Origin: Astropecten irregularis | Taxonomy: Eukaryota; Echinodermata; Asteroidea; Paxillosida; Astropectinidae | Assembly (NCBI GenBank): GCA_963971285.1 | Contig: OZ020252.1 | Coordinates: forward strand, 18,017,662 to 18,081,661 | Length of the DNA stretch: 64,000 bases | Direction of reading: 5' to 3' | Shown here: in pieces, positions 34,328-45,524 of the stretch | Layout: each line of letters starts with the position of its first letter | Numbering within the stretch: the first letter of the stretch is position 1 | Made by a program: the position numbers and the translations under genes | The notes under the pieces: generated by a model | Database searches by the model: none | What the model was told of the DNA's origin: nothing | The model's input: the letters and a program-made list of their open reading frames with translations, nothing else

Positions 34328-34684
34328 CCTGTTATAACAAGGTTCCTGTTATAACAAGGTTCCTGTTATATCAAGGTCCTTGTTATAACAAGGGTCCTGT
34401 TATAACAAGGTTCCTGTTATAACAAGGTTCCTGTTATATCAAGGTTCCTGTTATAACAAGGTTCCTGTTATAACAAGGTTCCTGTTTAATATAAAAGGTT
34501 CCTGTTATATCAAGGTTCCTGTTATATCAAGGTTCCTGTTTAATATAAAAGGTTCCTGTTATATCAAGGTTCCTGTTATATCAAGGTTCCTGTTATAAAA
34601 GGTTCCAGTTATACCAAGGTTCCTGTTATATATAACAAGGTTCCTGTTATATCAAGGTTCCAAGGACCTGTTATTGACAAGGTT
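34328..34684. repeat. 17-bp minisatellite with near-palindromic units
   Basis: About 20 units of GGTTCCTGTTATAACAA and its variants (GTTATATCAAG; GTTTAATATAAAAG). Many units contain CCTGTTATAACAAGG, which is almost its own reverse complement. A higher-order unit of 54 bp is present twice in a row, starting at 34484 and 34538. The array is non-coding in all frames. Confidence 0.95.
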
Positions 34685-37520
34685 CAACAACACGAAGCAC
34701 AGGGAACTGGCAGTAGTCATAATGTGAAATTACTGGCTCCTGAAAGAAATCTAGCTTGAACAGAATCAACCGCATCATTCAATTTCGGGAGAAAAAATCA
34801 TATTAGTAGTGATGCTTAATGTGCGAAAAAAAAAACTCCCAAACAGGACTGCCAACTACTGTAACTCACAAAGCGGAAGAGAAGCCAAAATAGGAATTTC
34901 ATCAAATTATTAAATTTGTAGTGATTTCTCAGTACAAATTTAGATCCAAGCAACGTGCAGCAGTGCGTGTACTCTCGGAAGGGGCAATGGACTTGATAGC
35001 CAGCGAAGGTCAATTTGTTTGCAGTCCAGTGGGCCGCTGAAAAAAAAGGAAGAAAAACACGTCAGAATTGAAGTTTATGTCGTTAACCGCAACAGCGGAT
35101 CACGGTAAACGATCGATACTACCAGCGGATATCAATGCGGAGAGAGGCTTACATACACAGGTATGGAATAAACCAGCTATCCAACCGGAGGTGGAGTTGA
35201 TGCCAGGGTAAGTATGGTCATGTAACCTCCAATGATCTCTGCTATTCCAAGGCAGGCAATGACGTGTGTGTGTAATGCAATGTCGCCGAGCAATTAATCC
35301 AAGATTCACGTCAATGTGAAGAGTGATTAATCCAAGTGTGGATCAAGTATCCAAAAATGAAACAAATCCCCCCAAAAAGAAGAAGAAAACTTGCAGAGAT
35401 TCAACCAAACGCTACTTTATAATCGTGTCAAGATTGTTGATTGTACAAAGTATTCATTTCACCTTCGACAAAGTGTTCCGAGTACGTAACATGAACAAGA
35501 TAAACTGCTTAACACATGTGCATGTTTTAAGAGTAACACACGTACTGCCTTGCAGCTACGTCAGACATGACATTTTCCTAGATGTTGTGAAATAAAGGCA
35601 CAAACTCTGCAAAGATGTCTCCAATACCAAAGAACTTGAAAGAAGGAAACTTCCAGAACCAGTTGGGAAATTCTAAACTTGCGAAAGATAAGTCACGTCA
35701 ACATTTCTCTCCCACTTAAAATGAACAAGAAAAAGGTAAAAACGGACCCAGCCAATCAGCACAATAATGACTTATTAAGTCGCGGTTATTAAATGATTTG
35801 CTAATGAAGAAAACATTGGTCCTTGCTTTCTCAGAACCTCAGAATCACCACATTAAACAAGACGGGAAGGAATACAAAATCCAGCTCCAATTCCTACCTC
35901 ATGGATTTAATCAATGGAGCAAACTCGCATGCTCGCCAAACCACAGACGGCATTTTTACCAGGGCAATCAATAAATGGTGGCGCTACCAGCGGGGGCAAT
36001 TCAATTTCTTTTGTTTTTATATCAATTGTACAACCCCTCAGTGCTGAACAAGTTGCCAGTTTGACCCAATTCACCTTTCACGAATAACTCGTAGTAGGTG
36101 TTCAGTTCATGCGCATGACATCAGTGTAGACATGAACTACATGTGCGGTTACCATTACAAGTTTAGTAATTGAGGTGGTATAAGCCACTTGGCGCATCAT
36201 GCTCAGCCAAAAGAAAACAGAAAGTTTGAAAGCAGCCAAAATCTGAAGTCCAAGTCGCCGCCAGGAGACAGCGAGAATTAACAATCTATAATTGAACAGT
36301 CATAAAAAGCACTAACTTCAGCTTGATCCCTCTCTAGCAATTTACAGTGTAAACACAAACCCACACACACGTCATTACTGTTATGATTTCAAATAATTTA
36401 CAAGTCATGTTCAAGCCCGATAACAACGGATATCCAAACCTGAAATACTTAATGCCCTCTTAAATTCTAATTTCAAAATGTAGTCAACATTCGCTTATTC
36501 CAATGATTGCCGCCAAGCTTGGAAGGAAACGACATGATTTTCATCATCTTTGAGCATTATGTCTTTGGTGCAGCCTCTTAAATCACCGCTCAGCAAAGTC
36601 ATCTTTTGTCTCCTCCTTTTAAGTGCTTGATAAATGGCCTTTTTTCATGTAAAGTGATGTCAAGACAAAACCAAAGTCTCCGAGTTCTGATGAAACTTTT
36701 GCCATCAAACTCCACTTTCCAGACTGTGGAGTATTATTAAGCTCAGAGTGTCTTTGTAAGATGACGCATTCAGAAGAAGAGCGGCAAAAAGCGATGTCAT
36801 TTGCAATCAAAGACGTTCTGAGGTTTCAAATTTAACCGTCACTGGCGTGCAAGAGTGCAAAAAGAAACTCACCAAACAAATTTATCAAATTATCTTGTAA
36901 TCTCAGCAAAGATCTGCTAACAAAAACCCACTCTCTCCCTTCCCCTTCTCTGAGCGATCGATGTTGGTCAACAAGTTGCTCGGACCAACCGATCAGACAG
37001 AGCTGATCTACGAAACCCGATGCCCGAACAACACAAAAATAAAATGTCTACAAACTGACCCAGTCCTGATTTTATCACATCATCAAGGGTAAAAATATGT
37101 CCTGAAGAACGTCTAAGTGTATCAATCTCAGGATATAGAAACACATGAATACCTGAAGAATCTACTAGGAAGGAGGGACGTCTCAGATGTTATATGATTC
37201 CGTCCATGTGTCGGTAGGAGCCCTGAAAGGTGTAAACGGATCCTCTATGGTCAGTTGTATATCTCTCTTTGGTAATTAATGAAGGTGCGAAAGCTTGCTT
37301 TATATTGAAATCAGATAGGCACTGTTCGTAGTAAAGATGTCTCGCAAAATCCTCAATCCATGGAGAAGTCTTGCTGATTCGATATCAAATGGCCGAGGAT
37401 TTGTGTAATCACTGGAAGCCCATCGGAGGTCAGTGGGCATGTCAAGACTTTGCAACACCAATACTCACAATAAGCTAACATAAGCTTCTCGCTTTGTTGT
37501 TGTATTCATTCTTATTTTTT
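34685..37520. other. no gene confirmed; one weak exon candidate
   Basis: Unique DNA, moderately AT-rich, with CA repeats near 36361-36371. Contains the weak exon candidate at 35077-35207. Nothing else coding is supported. Confidence 0.45.
35077..35207 (+). CDS. possible exon, unrecognised
   Basis: An open frame from an ATG through 43 codons plus two bases ends at a perfect donor (CCAGG|GTAAGT). The residues look protein-like (for example GKRSILPADINAERGL) but match no family I know. The minus strand is also open here and would encode a hydrophobic segment (IACLGIAEIIGGYMTILTLA). The ATG context is weak. It is either a real exon on one strand or chance. Confidence 0.18.
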
Positions 37521-37700
37521 AGGCCCTCTTCCTCCTCCTTTCTCTTAATCGTCTGGTGGTTTGGGCACCAATGATTACGCAGCTAATCTTCGCCACTCCT
37601 TTCGGTTCTGTGCTGCCCTCTGCAACTCAGCAAGAGCTGAGGCCTGTCCAATCCTTGATGTTGTTTTTTCAGGTACGAGTGATGAACTCCTGCAAACTTC
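37521..37700 (-). mobile_element. degenerate LINE ORF2 C-terminus
   Basis: On the minus strand, NIKDWTGLSSC is followed, after a one-base frame shift, by ALAELQRAAQNRKEWRRLAA, a stop, then SLVPKPPDD and a second stop. The spacing of the WTGL, L..LQRAAQNR..WR and VP.PP blocks is that of the C-terminal tail of common non-LTR retrotransposon reverse-transcriptase proteins. It is a dead 5'-truncated fragment; no reverse transcriptase domain is present in the window. Confidence 0.6.
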
Positions 37701-37750
37701 CATCAGCCAAAATAATTACCGGGTAACTGAAATATAGACTTACAAAATGC

Positions 37751-37852
37751 CTGGAGTCAGGAGGGCCTGAGGTTTCAATTCTAGCAGGATCTTTCTCAAA
37801 GCCTTTGAGAAAGATCCTGCTAGGATTGAAACGTCAGGCCCTCCTAACTCCA
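37751..37852. repeat. near-perfect 50-bp-arm hairpin
   Basis: CTGGAGTCAGGAGGGCCTGA at the left pairs with TCAGGCCCTCCTAACTCCAA at the right, and the arms continue through CTAGCAGGATCTTTCTCAAA against TTTGAGAAAGATCCTGCTAG with almost no loop. Single arms occur at about 17875-17925, 46557-46603 and 59488-59530. This copy is the full fold-back form. Confidence 0.9.
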
Positions 37853-37900
37853 AACTTGTACTTTTTTAGGTCACAGGGTCCCACAAGTTATTAATATTGG

Positions 37901-38001
37901 GGCCAGTTTGTTTCAGGCATGCGATCGGGGATCTTGCAAATCTGTAGATTTGGGATCTGGAGCAGCAGGATCACTGATCGTATGCTTGTAACAAACAGGC
38001 C
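37901..38001. mobile_element. GGCCTGTTTGTT-ended MITE, copy 2 (diverged)
   Basis: GGCCAGTTTGTTTCAGGCAT and ATGCTTGTAACAAACAGGCC are inverted complements and match the termini at 15069-15200. The interior carries several GATC words in place of GGATCC. Confidence 0.7.
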
Positions 38002-40081
38002 CTTGGATTGGTGGACTGATGGGGGAGGTGTCAGATACTGCACTGCGTCAGTGTCGGGATGACTGACACTGACTGCAGGTATCTGGTTCCCGGACTCACA
38101 ACCTGATGGGTACATTGGCCATCGGAAGCAAGCTGGTTCCCTCAGCTCAAAAAGGGAAACCTAATCTTGCTATTCAACCCAGAACTATGTGGGCGTATGG
38201 TACGTCATGTATATGGTACAGTAGTCTAAGAAGATTCAGTGTATGTCAGCAAGCTCATCAAGCATCTCCATAAAGGATGAAGAACTGACATTGGGGGGGG
38301 GGACATCCAGGAGATTCGAAAACATGTCCTCCAAACAAGAAGTTTTGTTCTAAATTTGGAAATGAGGCATTCAAATTTCACTTCCAACTGAATAACAGGA
38401 AGCTCAAAATGCTTGAATTTCCAACAATATTATACGTGAAATGATAACAACACGTGCTGTCAAAAAAAACCAATAAGGGTACTATAAAGCTAAAGATGAC
38501 CAGAAACCCCCGTGGCTAAAAAGATATCGCTGAAATCCGAGAATCCCTAGTAATATTAACTCTCACCAAAATTTAAATAATGCAGTTCTGTGGATGAGGA
38601 AGGAATTATAAAAGCAAAAGATTCATGCATTTCTAGTATTTTCGATGAATCGTGAGCGTCATACATTGGGCGGAAATTACAGTACATGCACAGGGACTGG
38701 AACGTCATTCTTAGCAGGGAGGAAACTTCCGTTGAGGTACGGTAGTTTCTCCGCTGCATAAGGACAGCCTTGACTACAGGAGAAACCGGAACTATCCCCC
38801 GCCAGAAACATTTTGGGCACCAATGTAATGAATGGCCCCGAGCTGCAAGTTAATTGCCCGTCATAGCCTCATCGAAGATGGAGACCTTCTTGCATTAAAG
38901 TAACCTCCCCTACCCTCATATCACAGAGTCCCACACTTGGGATACAGACTGTACACACAAACAGAATATTGCCGCTTGGTATTGACAAATCGATAAACCT
39001 GCCTAAAATCCTCGCCTTTCCGCAGACGGCACAGAATTGGCTTGACCTCATTCCGATGTGTAAAGGTCAGGCCCGGCTTCGATCGTATTTATTCAGTGTG
39101 AGTAACAAGCAGGTAGACCTTAACACCGGGAGTGTTTGTGCCATACGAGAGAACAACTCATCTAATTTTCCATTTTAATACAAAACCACAACCAAACGTT
39201 TGAATTCCTTTTTTTTATGAAACAATTCTTAAAAGAATTCTATGAAGACTCTCTTTTATGTCATTTAACCCCCAAAAGACCCTCTCTGAATGTCACGCTA
39301 TTGGACTGAAAATGTTGCCGCGACAAAGTTAATGGAAATTGCTGAAGTTTTGCCAAAGGCCAAAGCAGCTACAAGGATAAAATATCTACAGGATGTATCA
39401 TATTTATTGATTACTTTATGTCATTACCATACGTGTCAGCTTACAGCTTAAACAATGACGCAATGAAAAACACACCGCAATGTAGGCGTGATGCACGGGA
39501 TGGAGAAACGAGCCCTGAGGGCGCTCTACTCAAATGGCATAGACAAGGCACAAGTAAGAAGCGTTTCTAACAACATACTGTACATATCAATATACATACA
39601 TGTTTTTGCAATTTCGGTAAACAACTGGTGTAAACTTTACTACTTCTAGTAATGCATGAACAATAAGAGAGAAGTTTGTTCATAGGAACAGCGCCCTCTT
39701 TTGGCAAAGGAGGGAGAAGGATGAGACTAAGGACTGGACAAGTAATTTAAAACTTGTTTGTCATCATCAAGCTGACCCTGCAATTGCAGTCTACCGGGGA
39801 GAGAGGACCTTCACTGCATCTCATGAATACTGAGATATAGCCGGTTCCCATCGCATTACCGTCAGATTTTTCACCTTCACACCATTGCATCTGTTCCCTT
39901 ATGTATTATATGCATATTGATATTCCATATGCAATACTCAAAACAATTAAGTTTTTCAGACATACACTTAAACAGCATTCCCCTAGCTATTCCTATACAG
40001 ATCTGGGACTCTATTTCGTTCAGGGGCAGGGGCTGGTTTTCTCCTCCCTTGTGGAGCTTATGTTTAGAATTATACAGTGTA
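38002..40081. other. no gene seen
   Basis: Unique DNA, AT-rich to the right. A G run lies at about 38294-38302. No supported frame. Confidence 0.5.
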
Positions 40082-40315
40082 GGCCTTTTCAAAATAGAGG
40101 CTTAGGCTCAGGCTCCGGCACCATTTCGTGAATCCATTCTCAAATAACAGGTATCAAAAAAGAGGTTTTTGGCTGCGGTTCTGAAGTAGATTCTCTGGTT
40201 TGAAAAGGAAGACAGAGCTTCAGCTCCAATGAAAAACCACAACCTATATTTTCAGCATATGGATGATAGAACTGGAACTGGAGCCTGAGCCTAAGCCTCC
40301 GTTTCGAAAAGGCCC
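40082..40315. mobile_element. hexamer-ended MITE (GGCTCA family), copy 3
   Basis: AGGCTTAGGCTCAGGCTCC at the left is an exact inverted complement of GGAGCCTGAGCCTAAGCCT at the right. GGCCTTTTC/GAAAAGGCC lies outside it on both sides, so the arms extend to about 35 bp. Confidence 0.9.
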
Positions 40316-42464
40316 ATAAAAAGTTCTACTGTAAAAGGGGGCACCCACAGCCTGAACTGGGTCGACCAAGGTCATGACACATCATCCCACTCCCAGTCTA
40401 CGAGGCTAATATCTGGGTTGATTTACCTAGCTAGACTCAGTAGACCGACATACACAACAGCTCATGCTTTCAATAATACATGAAACCGATCAGCACTCTT
40501 TGCAGCGGCACATGAATTATTTCGCTTCAAAATCAACGCTCGAATCGTGACTTGCAATACGACTCTTCATTCTATTTCTTCTTCGTCTTCTTGGGGTGTT
40601 TTTTTTTTTTTCACGGCTTGGATATTTTTGGAAGGAAATAATCTGAGTGAATGAATCAATCATTCATGACGGAGCTGATATTACACAGGGTATCTCATCA
40701 ATCATTCACATGAACACATTACATGAAATATTCAAGATATATTACAGGTTACATGCACGTATTACATGACGACGCTCAACAGAAATGTGGCCTGGCAAGC
40801 GTTGAAACAGCACAGCCCGCTGCAATTTATGTGTCATTTTTTGTCACTGTCACGTTTTCGGGTCCTCCAATCCATAAGAATTGTCACGGTAACTGGTTTA
40901 TAGTTTTTGCCGGTCGGCAATGTGTCACCTCTTAAGAACAGCGATGTAAAATGAATGTACAAGTACATGTACACCTGCTTAGTACATTCAGGTATGGCTT
41001 CCTTCTCAACCCATCTATGTTTCTATACCTCTGTTCATTGCCCTTTTGCACAGTGCAGCAATGAGCCACAAATTAGTCACTTTCTTCAAATTTCTATCTA
41101 GATACCTATTGCTTTCCATTACATATTACTTGGCTCGGTGACAATTTCATCCAAGAGTTAACACGCATAAACTGACTTATAATCTGAACTGTGAGTCATT
41201 TCAAAAGTGAACAATTAAAAGTGACTGAAGCTTGATTCGAACCTCCAACCTCCAAAATGTGACAGCGGTCAACCAACTGAAATAAATGGCTCAGCTGGTA
41301 TTTCCACGGTCGCAGGTTTGAATCCCACTTCAGTCAGTTTGATTTTCCAACCTTCAAAATTATTTGAATCAAATCTAATAAGTCTAATGCGTGGTTTATT
41401 TCATGATTTTGAACTGAAAATTGTACATTTCTGATATGTACAAACTCCACATTTTAATTAGTCTTTGTTCAATTTCCCTCAAGGATTATATTATAAAGAA
41501 AAAGAAAATTCGGCTACTAATGATGAATTCTGGAACTCTAGTGCCATTGATTTCAGGAGATGCTAAGCAAATTTTCTGAGCAAAAATGCAATGTACAGAG
41601 AAACTGCCAACTGAACACCCTTTTATAAAAATAAAAATAAATATCACATCTTCCTGAGACCAAACAAAAGAGGGCTCACTTCTAAAAGAGTGACACAAAA
41701 ACTGTACAGTACATGACACATGCTCAAAACTATTTCAAGGTACAGTAGTAGTTCATGTACAGTACACTGTACATACAGTTAATACATTAACTTTGCACGT
41801 ATGTGCTTCTCGCGTTAACATTTCTCACATCTCAAAGTACAGGCCACCCTCAGGTAATGTGGCTATGGGTAAACCTCAAAGGTAATACTGTAACAGATGA
41901 CGCTAAATGTCAAAAGAATGGAGGAAAGAAAATCAATTTCTATAGTGACTGGTTTCTTACTGTCACGAGAGGGCAGCAGAACAAACGACTGATGGGACAT
42001 CTCCAGTTGGCACAAAACGAACAGATGGTGGCGCTGTAGCATTCATGTGCAATATGTACTCGTATATCAACTTTTGATAAATAAATTGTTGTCCTCTTAA
42101 CAGGGCACATGTATGATTTTTTTCTTGCCATCATCTTGTGGCCAAAAATTGTGAGCTACATGAATCTTCCTTCTACAAACTGAAAATGCCAGTATGCAAA
42201 TGGCATTGTTGCGCACAAGTTCTGAATACACTACAAAATACATGTTAATTAATTTTTTTTTTTAACTGTGCCGATTATTTGGGTTGATCCTTTAAAAAAT
42301 TTCTCCGGGATAATGGGGAGTCCCTGGGACTGTCAACCAATGAAAAAACAGGCTCAATCATACGTGTAGTCTGGGTTTCAGCATCGAGAATAGTGAAAGT
42401 AACATTCTTTAGAAGACCATCTCAGCCCATCACAATGGAAAGAAACAAGACATGAATGACTTAC
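40316..42464. other. no exon found besides a repeat; likely intron
   Basis: On the minus strand this lies downstream of the exon at 42465-42563 and should be intronic. I looked for the neurabin-type PDZ and coiled-coil coding sequence that should follow and did not see it. Confidence 0.4.
41195..41340. repeat. two tRNA-like half elements in inverted orientation
   Basis: The left part carries TGACTGAAGCTTGATTCGAA (minus-strand B box). The right part carries ATGGCTCAGCTGG (A box) and GGTTTGAATCCCACTTCAGT (B box), on the plus strand. The two halves pair as an inverted repeat of about 25 bp. It is related to, but distinct from, the main tRNA-like family. Confidence 0.6.
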
Positions 42465-42563
42465 CCTGATTGGTTCCTTGCTGAATTTAAGTTTCCTTGA
42501 CTTCAGTGTCAGTGCATCTTCCTCATCCGTGTCTGATAGAGCATCCAGCTCAGCAACGTGCTT
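42465..42563 (-). CDS. internal exon, probable neurabin/spinophilin (PPP1R9) family
   Basis: A 99-bp, 33-codon exon, phase 0 at both sides. Acceptor: a pyrimidine-containing tract then TTATACAG|AAG. Donor: AATCAGG|GTAAGT, a perfect match. The peptide starts KHVAELDALSDTDEED, an acidic stretch with likely casein-kinase-type sites, and ends SRKLKFSKEPIR. In neurabin and spinophilin an acidic region is followed by the PP1-docking motif (R/K-x-[V/I/L]-x-F-S-x-x-P-I) just before the PP1-binding extension and PDZ domain. The sequence and its position fit that family, which targets protein phosphatase 1 to actin-rich sites. Here the docking hydrophobic residue is Leu, less common than Val or Ile. 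Neighbouring exons were not found; the rest of the gene would extend leftward for downstream exons and rightward for upstream ones. The family call rests on one exon and is inference. Confidence 0.6.
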
Positions 42564-42708
42564 CTGTATAAGGACCAGAATAAAGACAATCTCTTTAAAG
42601 TGAATCTCATCTATGGCTACTGAATAAACTCCCATTGACCCTAATAGTGTCAAAACGTTCAACTTCACAGCTCATTCATCCTTAAATCAAGGAGACTATG
42701 GGCATTTA

Positions 42709-42952
42709 TGTTTACGAGCACAGAGGCTCAAGCTCCGTCTGAGGCTCCGGCTCCTATTTCATGATTCCATTCTGAAATAACGGGTATCAAAATAGAGGCT
42801 TTTGGCTGCAGTTCGGAAATAGATTCTCTGGTTTGAAAAGGAAAACACAACTTAAGCTTCAATAAAAAACCACAACCTATATTTTCAGCATATGGATGAC
42901 AGAGATGGAGCCTGAGCCTGAGCCTAATCTGCTGTTTCATAAGTTACGCCCT
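42709..42952. mobile_element. hexamer-ended MITE (GGCTCA family), copy 4
   Basis: GAGGCTCAAGCTCCGTCTGA and GGAGCCTGAGCCTGAGCC form the arms, with GGCATTTATGTTTAC and CATAAGTTACGCCC outside. The interior GGTTTGAAAAGGAAAACACA is shared. It lies about 145 bp from the exon above, on its intron side. Confidence 0.85.
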
Positions 42953-43602
42953 ATCATTCTTTGGTACAATATTGCATAAATGGCGCCCTCTGTGGGTCTC
43001 CAATGCCCCAATTCAACTTATCCCTTCAATGATTGATATTTACATTCATTCATATTCATAATTACTTACTTTTGTACACACAAGCTTCAAATCAACCTCA
43101 CATGGTTTCTACTGTCTGGCTCAGAGCATCATGCATGGCCTACTTTTTTTTTATACATTTTGTCTAATGTCAGAAATATTACTTCTCCCTAAACACTGTA
43201 GAGTCAGTGCAATGAAGCCACTCTCTTTATATAGCGCCCTCTGTAGCTCTCCATGTCCAGTCCAGCAGATGCCAACTGCACTGAATGAACTGGAGACTGA
43301 CAGATGTGACTAGTATCTAGGTGAATAAGCTACCCAATTGCCCATTAATCTTACTGAAATACGAGTTCAAAAAATTCAAAAAAGCATTATTTGTTCCGGT
43401 GTCCAAAGGCATTTGAGGTGTCAGTCTGCTCACAAATGTGACAGGATCCAACATAATGGGTCATAAGGTCAACCTTCTTTTTCATATTAAAACTTTTTCC
43501 TTGAAAGAGATTCATTCAGTTTTAGGGATATAGCTCATGTGTACAGAATAATACCGATAAAACAAGGCCATCTTTCATCTTTGGAGTATATTAATAAATT
43601 AA
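42953..43602. other. no gene seen; likely intron
   Basis: Unique AT-rich DNA with no supported frame. Confidence 0.5.
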
Positions 43603-43778
43603 TCAATTGAAAAGTGAAAAAAGAAAAATTTAAAACTGGAGCGGGATTCAAACCGGCGACCTCCTGAATACCGTACAGGCGCTCTACTAACTGAGCTACC
43701 CAGCCTACGTTGGTGGTGTCCCTAAAAGTCGATTATCTTTGTTCGTCAGTTTCCCCTGTGGTTATTTGATGATTAAAT
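43603..43778 (-). mobile_element. tRNA-derived SINE-like element, copy 5 (best 5' end)
   Basis: On the minus strand the order is: 5' terminus TTTAATCATCAAATAACCAC then AGGGGAAACTGAC, leader (TAGGGACACCACCAACG), A box TAGCTCAGTTAGTAGAGC, B box GGTTTGAATCC and the TTTTTCACTTTTCAATTG block. Together with copy 4, which keeps the 3' end, it defines the full element and its inverted ends. Confidence 0.88.
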
Positions 43779-44223
43779 TAATAAATAATAAATTGTGTTC
43801 AAAGTCTGCAGACCATTTTGCCTGGTTCGGTCAAAAATCATCGGACATCTTCCAGACATGTACAGTGCAGTTATGCTGAATCTACATATTATATTGTATT
43901 ATTGTGCACCATAAGGAATAGTAATAATGTTCTGGGGGGCAATAAGCCCTATTCGTCATAATTAGGTTTAATAAGTGTACATGTCAGTACATGCCCATGA
44001 GCATCTACAGTGTACAAAGAGTGAAATAGTTGATGTACATGTATGCTATGTACATGTACCGGGTATCATGAGATGGTTCGTGGGGCAAAGCAGGGAAGAG
44101 TATAGCACTCAAGGTTGTAAAACCTACAGTACATGTACAGGTATCTGTCTCGCAGTGTGCACAAATCATTAGACACTGACACTTTCAAAGATAGGTTTCA
44201 AAGTGCATGCACTAATTTATTGT

Positions 44224-44745
44224 ACCCCCAAAAGTTTGGCAACATCACTTCATGTCCCTCCTTCATTTTGGGCGTATAAGCCCCTCCCCCGAAAAGCTAC
44301 TGGGAAATTCAATGTCAACTCAGAGGTTAAGGTTGAGGGGGCTGGGCTATGTTTAATACACTTCCCACTTTACATACATGTACATGTAGTTGAAGGCACA
44401 ATATTCGTACCCCAGCCGAAAGTTTGGCAAAATCACTTCATGCCCCTCCTTCATTTTGGGTGTATAAGCCCCTCCTCCCATAAGCTACTGGGAAATTCCA
44501 TGTCAACTCAGGGGTTGAGGTTGGGGGGCTGGGGGGGCTGGGACATTACATAATACACTTCACACTTTACATTGTTGAAGGCACAATTTTCATACCCAGG
44601 CGAAAGTTTGGCAAAACCACTTCATGCCCCTCCTTCATATGGGGCGTATAAGCCCCTCCTCCCTTCACACACCCCCTAGGAAATTCACTCTCTACTCAGG
44701 GGTTGAGGTTGGGGAGCTAGCTGGGGCATTACACTTTGCTCAGAT
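44224..44745. repeat. three tandem copies of an about 185-bp unit
   Basis: AGTTTGGC marks the same position in each unit at 44233, 44421 and 44605 (188 and 184 bp apart). Shared blocks include CACTTCATGCCCCTCCTTCA, GTATAAGCCCCTCC and CAGGGGTTGAGGTTGGGG. The unit ends in AATACACTTCACACTTTAC. No frame is kept open across units. Confidence 0.9.
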
Positions 44746-45524
44746 CAAAACCCAGTCAAAACAATGACAGGAGATCCTGACAGTTCACAGGTATCACGCA
44801 ATAGAGTCTGTGATTACTGATCCAGTGCTGATAAGATCCCTGTGACAGGAAACGGTGACAGGGCAATCAGGATGGTGACACACTGTTCCCACACACCTAG
44901 GGGACATTGTGACTGATCAATGAGGAGGAAAAAGTAACCGTTTCATGTTTCAGGTTTTTAAGGGGTGAGTTGGGTCTAGGGCAGGCAAAAATACAAGAAA
45001 TACAACATGAGAGATCCCCATATTTTTTTTCTCAAAATTAATAATTAATAATAACTCAAAATGCTAGGCTAGGGCAACAATTCCATAGAGTACCTGTGCA
45101 CTAAAAAATCTTCTTTTTTTTGTTAGGAAACCCAGCTGAACCAAATTTTCTAGGCAAAGGTGTTTGACTAGGATTAAAAACAAATTTCGACATCAACATT
45201 CTTTCTAGTTTTTGAAATTTTAGGAAGACATCATCATGAAGTCCTATGGACTAATGTCTCCTGAATGTTCACAGATGCTAACCTGTCACCTTCCAGCAAC
45301 ATTTTAAATCTAGTTTGTAGTCATGTTGTTGCCCACTTTTTTGAGTACATATTGAAATTTTAGCTTTTAACTTTGCTATTTAAAATACTTTTTTGCTGGC
45401 ATTGTGTGATGAAAAATAAAGAAACCATCCCTTTACAAAATATCTCTAGAGGTTGATTATTCGTGTATGTAATAAAGATCCCAGATGCCTGGATGGGGGA
45501 TAGCAGATTTAATCTACATGCCTG

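Noticed and set aside
43630..43708. functional tRNA gene on the minus strand
   Set aside because: A and B boxes and an anticodon-like stem are present, but the acceptor stem does not pair, the same body recurs in six other places, and it sits within a dispersed element.
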